From Gordionus sp. m RMFG-2023 (Eukaryota > Nematomorpha > Gordioida > Chordodea > Parachordodidae), in the NCBI RefSeq assembly GCF_954871325.1, contig NC_088777.1:30481366-30545365 (forward strand): a DNA stretch of 64,000 nucleotides, written 5' to 3'. The notes beneath the pieces were generated by a model. The model did no database searches and had not been told where the DNA came from. It worked only from the letters and a program-made list of their open reading frames with translations. A program made the position numbers and the translations under genes. Shown one piece after another: positions 36,301-48,300 of this stretch; position 1 is the stretch's first letter, and each line of letters opens with the position of its first letter.

Positions 36301-39300
36301 AATTATTGTAAATGTCAATCTCAATCATATTAAATTTTTTACATTTTTACGAGATTTGATAACAAAGAATCATTGATTGGAGATTTTGATTGAAATATTT
36401 TGAATAAAAGAAATTTATATAATTGTGTTGAATATTGATTAGATATATTATTATTGATAACTATTTTATAAACATGTTAAGTTTAGCTATATTCGAGGTT
36501 CCGTCTTCTTAGTGATACCCTTCCTATACTTTCTGATAGTGGTCATGCTAAATTATAGTAATTGATTTTTTTTTAATAAATTCAATTCATATAAAATGGG
36601 TAGATATGGCAACACTAGTAGAGAATGCTAAAATTTTAAGGAAAAGTAAATGCAAAAAAGCCGAATATGGACCTACCTAATTAAGGGATTGAAGTAATAG
36701 ATCTAATATTCATTTTTATTTTAAAATTTTGGCAGTTAAGACACGCTATTATTACACAAACGAAAAAAATATAATACTAAAAATTAAACTTCTCTCCTTT
36801 TCTTGCGTTAGCTTGTGGAGTTGTCATCAAAGCCAATTTTCTGACAACCGGATCCATATTATCTGAAACTCCATCTGTCGTTAGGAATACTATTTGACCA
36901 GAACTTAAGGTGGTTTGAGATAAGCTCAAATTATGGAGCTCTGGGTGAAGGCCGTTGATGGCCGGTCCTAATGCCCCTTCCGCGTCCCTTAAATTGCGCG
37001 TGGACCTTCTCACGTTTCTCGATTCTTTAAATTTTAGCAAATGATTATTGATATTATTGTTATATTTTCTATTAAAATAAGGAATTTTATAACATGTTAA
37101 CACTACGACTATTGAACAATTATTTCGACGACAAACGCGTCATTGATATCCGCCAACTCTTATATTTTTTAACAATATATTTCAATTTATTAATTAAAAA
37201 ATAATCATGAAAGCACAGTGAATAATAATAAAAAATTGCAATATCGTTGATTTTAATATTTCTTGTCCATTTTTCCCAACTGTTCGGGCAAGCGCTTTTA
37301 AAAATTTAAATATTCATTTTCAAATGATATCTAACAACTTATCATAACTTACCCTAAATAATATTTTCAGAAAACTTATTTTTATCCATTTGAAAATTAC
37401 AAAGGTGTGTACTTTTTTCTTTTTTTAAAATTTATATAGTTTGTTTCAAACATCAATAGTTTATTTCAAATATCAAACAATATGTAAAATAAAAATAGTA
37501 ATAATGATCTTTAAAAAAACTATATATATAGTATTTTAATAAATAAAAGTATTTGAATAATAAAATCAAAATAAGGAAAATAAAAGTAGTGTTGTTAAAC
37601 GGCTCGTTTTGAGCCGAATTTTAAAAACGGCTAACTCAATATTCCATCCAGAATACTATCATGCAAGCTAGAAGATTTTGTTTGCAGAAGAAACAAAGGT
37701 TTTGGACATCTATTAGAGAAATCTCGAGGCTTAGGCAATATTTTTCTGGCTAAAATATTGAGTTAGCCTTTTTTAAAAACGGCTCAAAACGAGCCGTTTA
37801 ACAACACTAAAAGTAATAGCTATTCACAATTATGTTTTCTTCGTTAAACAAATTAATTGAAATAATATATTAGTGAAAATAATAAATTTACAATTATTTC
37901 ATTTGTAACGGAAAAAATGGACATGGAAGAAAAAAATTAATCTGATCGTCAATAAAGTGAAAATGTTCCATATCCAAAAATAGAAAGCTTTTATGATAAA
38001 TAAATATTTAAGTTTTAAATAGATATGAAACATTTTAATTACTAAAAATTAACAAAATAAAAAATTTAAAGTTTTAGTTTTGAAATAGCCGCCTTTTAGA
38101 AATCATATGACTAGATATTTTTAATCAATTTATTATAATAATCCTCAAAAACCGTCAATCAAATTTAGCCAATAGTGTTCTTTTAAAATATATTTGTCCA
38201 ATAAAAATGATCATAGCATAATCGGTCCAATAGTAATCACCTTACAAACTAAACATTCATTCAGTCATTTCTATTTATATCATATGGAAACTCTGAAAAT
38301 ATTATTATGATACTCATATATATATCCAGATTTCAGAATAAACTTGATGGAAGATTTAAAGACTCAACTGTTAATATTTAATATAAAAATTTAAGGTATA
38401 TCATTGCATTTAATAAAACTCGATACCCAAAAGGGGGCATATCCAGTGCAGTGAATTTTCATCCACTGTTAGGCAGTAAAATTTACCCTACTGTCAGGGC
38501 CCATTTAAAAGAAGGATGATGGTAACTGATCCACTAATTGAAAGTAATTTACCCTACTGTCAGGGCCCGACAGTAATTTACATTGTTAAAAATTGAAAAA
38601 TAAGAAAATATATAATTAATAAATAGTGTGCTTATCTTTTTAGAGTATTTGTTTCAATAGATAAGTGAATTTTTGTAACAAAATATTTGATGGTAAATCT
38701 AGAAATAACATTAATGAATGATTACAAAAACTTTAATTTCAGTGCAGTGAAGGATGATCATACCTGATCCACTAATTGACAGTAATTTACCCTACTGTCA
38801 GGCCCCGACAGTAATTATATTGATAAGAATAAAAAAATAAGAAAATATATAATTAATAATGTGCTTATTATTTGTTTCAATAGATTAGTGAATTTTTGAA
38901 TGATTATATGAATCCATAATTGTAACAAAATATTTGATGGTAAGGGTAAATTTTACTGCCAAACAGTGGATGCAAATTCACTGCACTGGATATGCCCCCT
39001 TTTGGGAGGAGGAAGCCACTTAATTGTGTGTTTCTGCAGTGAAGGACAAGACAATCTACCAGTTCTAACACATTTTACCATGTATGTCTCTAGAAATTTA
39101 GGAATAAAACAATTAATAAAATATTCTCGTTGTTATCAAAACATTTTCAAAGTAGACTTTGAAAATATCCATGTTATTAACATGATATATTTCTTAAAAA
39201 ATCAATTTTATTATTATTCTAAAACTGGAATTTTTTATTTTAAGAATAATTATTCTATTTTTATTTTCCAAACAACTTCTCTTTAAATCCAAAAATTTTT

Positions 39301-42300
39301 TAAAATAATAATTACTATTTTAAAAATTTTAATATATTTTAATAGAATGAATAAAAATTATGGTAATATTAATTTTCTTTAAATAATATCAAATATCAGG
39401 ATCTTTATATGAAACCATAGGGTAATTCCATACCAAATCGATAACTTTTCGGCTCGACCTTTTTAATTTCGATAAAATTTTGTATACTAAGACAATATCA
39501 TTAGAAAGCATCGAATCCAAAATTTTAACCTCCTAGTACTCATAGTTCCTGAGATATCAATGGTCAAAAGTGCCAAAAATGACGTTTTTTCGAAAAATGC
39601 GATTTTTTAAAATTGAGATAAGTTAAAAAATAATGATTTTAAAAATATAAGTTATATGTCAATTTATAACTCTATTAAGGGCCTTTTATTGAATATTAAA
39701 AATTTTTTCAAAATAATATTGTTGCGGTTTTTATTTAAGTTATAAATTTTTAACATGAAAACTCCAAGTGTTTCGCTTTCCAAATTTTTTTGAATTTAAT
39801 ATTTTCTTATTCTCTAACCTTATATCTATTCATAAAAAAATTTAAACTTGGGACAGCCATGGGTTTTTTAGTTATTGCGATTTAAAAAATCAAAAAATAA
39901 ATATTATTTTCAAAAATAGATGGCGCTCATTTATAAAATAACGCGTTTTGTTAAAATTATTATTTTTTTTAAACTTTTTTCCATTTTAAACATAAATAAT
40001 AAGATTTTCCAGCATTAATATTATGAAAATATATTATTTAGATCAATGACTTACTTATTATTATTATTACTTTATTGATAACTTGTAAAAATTATTAGTT
40101 TTTATAATAAATGATTAATTTCCTAAAAAGATAGTTACAATTCCTATATAAGAAAATATAATTAATTTCTGAAAGATAATAACAAGTTTTCATGCACCTG
40201 CCTTGATATTAATTAATTTTTATTTTACAAATATTTCAATATTAATTTTTTCTTAAAATTATTTATGTATAAATATAAATGTGCAAATCCTTTTAAAGAA
40301 TCTAAACACTTTTATTGTAAAAAGAACCTGCGTAAAGTTACGACGTGGATGACACAATTTCCAAACATTGAGGCGGAACACTATATTTGTGATAAATGTC
40401 GTAAGCGTTTATCACAAAAAAATATTGAAAATATAAATTCTGATAGCGAATATGTAAATAATATCCCCACAGCATCCGCATCAATAGATACAATCAATTA
40501 AACCTTAAACGAAATTGGAATATCTCCTATTAAGAAAAAAAAACTAGCTGAAAAAAATTATTCAAAAAAAAGATAGCAAAAATATCAAAAGCTCTTTCAG
40601 ATATAATAATTAACAATCCAGAATCGGACACAAAAGACAATAATGATATACTCAACAATATGAAATTACATTATCCTAATTTATCTAAAAATAAAAAATA
40701 TCAATTGCTGACCATTCTGCCTCCTAATTGGAGTGCAAATAAAATAAAAACGGAATTCAACGCTACATATCATATGGCATATAATTCCAAAATCATTTTA
40801 AAAGAAAAGGGGATTCTTTCAACTCCAAATCGAAAGCCTGCAAAATATCTCAATCAAAACAGTTGATATTGTTAAAAGTTTTTTTTGCAGTGATAAAGTT
40901 AGTAGGGTATTACCAGGAAAAAAAGATTGCTTATCTATCATTGAAAAGGGGGAACGAGTGAACGCTCAAAAAAGGCTAGTTCTTAATAATTTAAAAGAAT
41001 TATATAGTCATTTTAAGGAGGGTAATTCAAGCATAACAATTGGATTTTCGAAATTCGCAAGCTTAAGACCAAAAAATTGCATATTGGCAGGGGCTAGCGG
41101 AACACATAGTGTATGCGTTTGTAGCATACACCAGAATATTAACTAATGATTTTAGGCTGTGAATTAACAACATTGACTAAAAATGGTGAGGATATATTAA
41201 CAACTTATAGAGATGTTATAGGCAGAATGATTTGCAACCCCCCATTACCAACCTGTTATTTTGGTGACTGTAGCGAGTGTCCTGGCTCGACACTCTTAAA
41301 AGAACGCATTGAAAAATTATTTATAAAAAATGATATAGCTCTTATTACGTTTAAACAATGGGTTTCGGTAGATAGAACAACTCTGGAGACTATTTCTCAA
41401 TCTTCAGACGAATTTATTAATTAAGTAATATCTTTCATGAATTTTTATTTATCTATTATATTTACAAATTAATAAAATAATTTTACGAAATTTAAAATTA
41501 TTAATGCTGGAAAACCTTATTATTTATGTTTAAAATGGGAAAAAGTTTAAAAAAAATAATAATTTTAACAAAACGCGTTATTTTATAAAGGAGCGCCATC
41601 TATTTTTGAAAATAATATTTATTTTTTGATTTTTTAAATCGCAATAACTAAAAAACCCATGGCTGTCCCAAGTTTAAATTTTTTTTATGAATAGATATAA
41701 GGTTAGAGAATAAGAAAATATTAAATTCAAAAAAATTTGGAAAGAGAAACACTTGGAGTTTTCATGTTAAAAATTTATAACTTAAATAAAAACAGCAACA
41801 ATATTATTTTGAAAAAATTTTTAATATTCAATAAAAGGCCCTTAATAGAGTTATAAATTGACATATAACTTATATTTTTAAAATCATTATTTTTTAACTT
41901 ATCTCAATTTTAAAAAATCGCATTTTTCGAAAAAACGTCATTTTTGGCACTTTTGACCATTCATATCTCAGGAACTATGAGTACTAGGAGGCTAAAATTT
42001 TGGATTCGATGCTTTCTAATGATATTCTCTCAGTATACAAAATTTTATCGAAATTAAAAAGGTTGAGCCGAAAAGTTATCGATTTGGTATGGAATTACCC
42101 CATATATCAGTTAAAAAACTCTTAATTCAATACTTGAAAATGTTTTAAAGAATCAGAAAATAGGGATATAGAATAGTCTATTACTAGCTATAATTTATTT
42201 ATGAGTTAAAATTCTTAGATTTTTTTATGTAAATAGATTAATATATTCTTAAATAATCAATCAATCAAAAATAATTATTGACAAAAATGGAGATAGAATA

Positions 42301-45300
42301 ATCTTTAACTCAGGTGACAAAATATTTCAATGAGGGATGCCAGGTATAATATATTTACTAACGTGCCTGGGCCAGGGGAGGGTTTTTGATAAAAAGCCTA
42401 AAAAATTTTCATTTAAATTTAGCCTATTAAACTGTTCCTAACTTACAGGGCTTCCCATTCAAAAAAAAGAAAAATCCCAATCAAAAAAGGAAAAGGTCCG
42501 ATCAAAAAAGGAAAAGGGTCAATCATAAAAGGAAAAGGCCCAAACAAAAAAGGAAATGTGTCAATCAAAAAAGGAAAATTCCCAAAAAGAAAGGAAAAAG
42601 TCCAATCAAAAAAAAGTGTCAAATAAAGAAGGAAAAGGTACAATCAAAAAAGGAAAAGTGTCAAACAAAGGATAAGGTCCAATCAAAAAAGGAAAAGTGT
42701 CAATCGAAAAAGGAAAGGAAATTCCCATTCAAAAAAGGAAAATCGTAATTTTAAAATTTTTTTAAAAAATATTATAAAATTTTCAATTTTTCTTAAATTT
42801 TTTTTTATTTTTGTCATTCCTTCTTATTTTATTTCTAACTTTTTGCTATTTCTTTACTTTATTTGTATCTTTTCTCAATTTATTTTTCTTACTATCTTTT
42901 CTCAATTTTTTTTCATCTAATTTTTGATAATTCTTTTGTATTTTTAAAAATAATTTATAAATTTAGGTCCATTTTTTTAACAATTCTTTACGTTTTTTTT
43001 CATCATACATACAATATTCTTTTTATGATTTTTTCATTGTAATCTTTTACATACATTTCTAACCTTTTCAATCTCTTCAAGTTATTTTTAATCTTTATTT
43101 TTTTGAGCATTTCTCAATTTTTTTCTTCTCATTTTTGATAATTTTAAAAATAAGAATTTAAAAATGATTCTATTTTATTAATTTACATATCGTTTGGTAT
43201 TACAGTTCAAACTTATTTAATTTTAAAAAGGTACATTATAATCAAACGATTAATTTAATTTAGCAATTGTAATTATATTGTCTGCCAAAAACATTAAATA
43301 TAATTTTAAAAATAATTATCAAAAATGAGAAGAAAAAAATTGAGAAATGCTCAAAAAAATAAAGATTAAAAATAACTTGAAGAGATTGAAAAGGTTAGAA
43401 ATGTATGTAAAAGATTACAATGAAAAAATCATAAAAAGAATATTGTATGTATGTATGATGAAAAAAAATCGTAAAGAATTGTTAAAAAAATGGACCTAAA
43501 TTTATAAATTATTTTTAAAAATACAAAAGAATTATCAAAAATGAGAAGAAATATAAATTAAGAGAAGATATAGTAAGAAAAATAAAAGTAAAGAAAATCG
43601 CAAAAATTTAGAAATAAATTAAGAAGGAATAACAAAAATAAATAAAAATTTAAGAAAAATTTAAAAAAATTACGATTTTCCTTTTTTGAATGGGAATTTT
43701 CCTTTTTTGATTGACACTTTTTCTTTCCTTTTTCGATTGACACTTTACCTTTTTTGTTTGACACTTTTCCTTTTTTGATTGAACCTTTTTTTTTTGTTTG
43801 ACACTTTTCCTATTTTGATCGGACTTTTTCCTTTCTTTTTGGGAATTTTCCTTTTTTGATTGACACTTTTCCTTTTTTGTTTGGGCCTTTTCCTTTTTTG
43901 ATTGAACTTTTTTAATCGGACCTTTTCCTTTTATGATTTAAACTTTTCCTCTTTTGATTGGGACTTTTCCTTTTTTGAATGGGAATCCCTGTAAAAATAT
44001 ATTACATTTTTTTTCTTCTAATAATAATAAATGTCAATATTGCAAACAAAGTGATTGCCTAAATACACATAAATATTGTTTATTTATTCATTTAAAACAA
44101 TAAATTAAATTTTTGGATATAGGCTTGGGCAAAATTTTTGAAACTTATGATGAGCTTGGATTTGAATATTTTATTAAATATGGACTGGGCCTGCAAATTA
44201 TTTTTACTGCTGACCTGGGCTGGAGGCTGATGAAAATCAAGTCCCGTGAAAGTCTCTAATTTCAATAAAGGAATTATTTCATTTTCAATCTGACTTTATT
44301 TGAACTTAAAGGAATAATCAAACCACAGATATGCCTTATTTAAATCATTTGCAAAAAATTTCTGATAATTGCTGGATTCAAGAAATTGTTGTACACAAGG
44401 AAATAAAGAAAGCCATTGTGAAGTGTATATATGGAAGAAATATTAATCCTTTTTTATTTTAACAGAAATAACAAAAAAAATAATGCCCATTGTGACCTTT
44501 CCTTTTACATATATTTTAGGGATTTTTTAAAAACCCGTTATCAAAAATATAAGTTACTAGCTGATTGCCTATCAAGAATGACGGGGAATCAGATTTTCTT
44601 CTTTATTCAATTATAGATGAATAATAAATTTTCCTTTATTTGATGAATGAATCAGAAATTTTCCTATCTTATGTGATTCAGAAATTTATATTTATTTAGA
44701 TGAGGAGTTATTCTAAAATTTTTCATTATTTTTTATAAATTATGTTTATGAAGTATATGGTTAGTATTTTAATCTATGTGCACAATAAAAAATATTTTAA
44801 ACTAAATTTTTATTCATTTGTATTTGTAATTTATAATATAAAAAATATATTCTTGCTAGATGAGTTTTGTGTAAAAATAGGAAAATTTATTATTTATCCA
44901 TCATTAAATAAATAAAAAAATTCTGATTCCCCGTCATTCTTGATGGGCTATCAGCTAGTAAAGTAATATTTTTCAAATAGCAGAATCTGATATATAATAT
45001 TCTTAAATTATTTTTTTCATATTTTTATTGTGGATATAATATCATACCAAAGAATAGATTTATTGAAAAATAAAAAATCTATTTTGCCAAAAAGTTGAAA
45101 TAGAACATAAAATATTGACACGCCGAAAGATAAATTTTTATTAAGATAAATTATCATATTTCTCACACGCGTAGCCAGCAGAGGGTGACAGAAGAACAAA
45201 TCTCCACCCAAAGCCAATAAATATAGTTCTTTAAAAAGTCTTCGCCATCAAGCAGTCAATAATTTTTTGAATTAGAGGGGACTATTATAAGTGTTCTTAA

Positions 45301-48300
45301 TGAAATGGCAGAATGGTGTAAAAACAAGATCTCCTTAGAAGAAGACGCCGTATTGGACTCAAAGAAGACTAATATCTTTATAATCTTACAATAATCAAAT
45401 TATTGATATAGTGATTAAGTGTATATTAACCATTAAATATAAAAATAAAATTATAATAAATTTAAAATGTAAAGAGGAATAAATTTGATAGACAGACCCA
45501 TTAAAAAGATTACATCTTATAAAGATTAATAGCCCGAGGATCAATGTAGGTTGGGGTTGGGTAACAGGCAACATATATTTTAATAATTATTTACAAATAA
45601 ATTAGATTTCGTAAAAGGATTTTAAAGCACATTAAAACGAAACCCCAAATAATTTTGTTTTAAAAGCAGCCCGATAACATTTGGATAGAACTTTAAACTC
45701 TTCAACAGCTCTAATCCATCGGAGTTTCAGAAAAACTAAAGTCCAAATGTCTCTCCAATTGCGTTGTGCTTAAAAAAGATGTAAGAGACAGATAGAGATA
45801 AGAAAATATTGATGTCAGATTTTCTTTTAGTAGAAATTAAATTATAAAGAACGATCTCTGTTCTCCTTCCTTCATTCATTCTTTTATTTCTCTAACATGG
45901 AGACATCTGTGAATGTGCGTAAATTGACTAAGATGATTTGGCTACCAGTATTATCAGATAGAAATGCTTTTATGTATATGGTGAATTCCATATCAAATCA
46001 ACTAACGTTTCAACCCGACCCCCTTAAATTTTTCTTAAATTTTGTATACTGGTAGTATAAAAATGAAATTTTACCTTCCAACACTGTTTACCCGCTAAGA
46101 TATGGCCGTTTAAAGCGCGGAAAAATGGTCAAGTATCTCGAGAAATAATCATGTTAAAAAATAATTTAAATTTTATTTTGTAGCTTAATAAAAGTTCTTT
46201 AAAATGACATAAAAATAAATATGATGGACATTTTATTAATATCGAAAATCGGATGTGTAAAACCGAAAATAGCCATAGAAAAAAAAGATATTTTTTTTTT
46301 CAAAATTTTTTTCTGTAGATAGATATCACACTGCTTTATATTTGTTCAAAATCCTAGACTGGGATGAACATGGGTTTAGGAGTTATCACTCTTTATATGG
46401 CTAAAATTGAACAAATTTAACATTAATATCATCATATTTTAATTTAATGAATAGTTATGAAATAATGTTAATTTAAAAATTATGTCTAAAGATAGGTCCT
46501 TACTTTTTTTTATCTTTATCAAAATTTTTGAGAAGTGGCTGGAATAATGAGCTTTGTTTAACACTTTAGTTAAATTTTGTCTCGAAGTTACTTGACAAAA
46601 TAATTCTAAACATATTTATAACTTTATTTGCCTCAAATTGCATTACATACAATCAAAAATTTATAATTAAAATATATCATATATTATAATCATCCAAGGA
46701 ATTTTAATAAATTATGACTTTTATTTTCGTCTAGGGGAATAAAAGCTTGGAACTTTGTGTTCCAGAAATTTTCTTTGCTCTCAAAAACCTGCTTTCAAGA
46801 TGACTTTTGTTCATATATTCATTAGTGCTCACAAATATATAATTTACCCCATAGATATTATTTCTTGCATAGTTAAATAAATCTATTGTTGTTAATATGT
46901 GATGTTCATATGGACGTTGCAAGCTTGCTCGAGCTGCTAACCGTTTAGTAACGGCCCCCAAGTCATGGACTTTTACCTTGTGCGGTTCAAAAAATGTCAC
47001 TTACCCTTTATCCCAAAATCATTTTCATGATTGTAGAGATTAATGAAATCTTTTATTTTTATATTGGTTTGCTCCATCAGAAAAATAATAAATTTTAGCC
47101 ACTCTATTAAATCTTTCCTTCAAGAATACGATTAATTTTTAAAATAAATAAAATGCACATGCGTTGTGCTTTAAACAATCTGATATAACCACTAAATTTA
47201 CATGTTTTATTATGTTGTTCTTACGGTAATAAATTATAAAAGAGTTGATAGTGGCTTGATTATTGGTCTGATTACATCCTTGTGTATGGTTCTGCACTAC
47301 AAATGCATAGTCTTCTGAAAAGTCTGCAATGACTAAGAATTCGCCAACATTTAAATTGAATTTTAAAAAGTTTCGAATTAATGATTATCGTGAAGCTATA
47401 AACAAATGAGGAATTAAATTGTTTAATTATTCAATTATAATCTACAAATTCGTCAGCAGATTTTATCAGTGTTTCAAGGGTAGTTCGATCAACTGCTATC
47501 CATTGTTTGAATGTTTTATTTTCAATTTTGGCAGATTATTTTATGCTAAATAAAATATTTAAAATTATTTTGTCAAGTAATTTTAATTTCGAGATAAAAT
47601 TTAACTAAAGTTTTAAACAGCTCATTATCCAGCCACCTCTCAAATTTTTTTTATAAAGATAAAAAAAAGTAAGGGCCTATCATTTAGACATAATTTTTAG
47701 ATTAACATTATTTCATAACTATTCATTAAATTAAAATATGATGATATTAATGTTAAATTTGTTCAATTTTAGCCATATAAAGAGTGATAACTCCTAAACC
47801 CATGTTCATCCCAGTCTAGGATTCTGTACAAATATAAAGCAGTGTGATATCTATCTACAGAAAATTTTTTTAGAAAAATACCTTTTTTTTCTATGGCCAT
47901 TTCCGGTTTTACACATCCGGTTTTCGATATTTATAAAATGTCCATCATATTTATTTTTAGTAATTTTAAAGAACTTTTATTAAGCTACAAAATAAAATTT
48001 AAATTGTTTTCTAACATAATTATTTCTCGAGATATTTGAAAATAAATGAAGTGCATTTTGTCAAAAATTTACCATTTTTCCGCGCTTTAAACGGCCATAT
48101 CTTAGCGGGTAAACAGTGTTGGAAGGTAAAATTTCATTTTTTATTTAGTTATAGCATATACTACCAATATACAAAATTTAAGAAAAATTGGGGGTCGGGT
48201 TGAAAATCGACTTTTTTTGTTGATTTGATATGGAAATCACCATATATATTATGCGATGGGCATGATTGCCTCTTTAAAAAATAGTTGATGTATATAGAAT

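Larger units (their letters stand above)
24693..36789 (-). other. Intron (12.1 kb) of the PP2C-like gene
   Basis: The largest intron. It holds the Penelope-like relic, the 71-bp hAT miniature, several TAGTGTTG MITEs, the Gypsy element with nested hAT and LINE, and a P52rIPK-like hAT piece, all listed separately. 35380-36789 is otherwise featureless apart from an uncharacterised GGGTGTCC-containing stretch at 35420-35600. Confidence 0.75.

Noticed and set aside
38966-39286. 106-residue frame after the 38.4-kb element
   Set aside because: Starts inside the MITE end and continues through AT-rich DNA; no family motif or splice context.
42443-42643. Frame repeating FPFLIGPFPF-type units
   Set aside because: Direct translation of the 20-bp tandem array in the palindrome; low-complexity, no gene.
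43558-43764. Lys/Ser-rich frame in the palindrome
   Set aside because: Same array read from the other arm.
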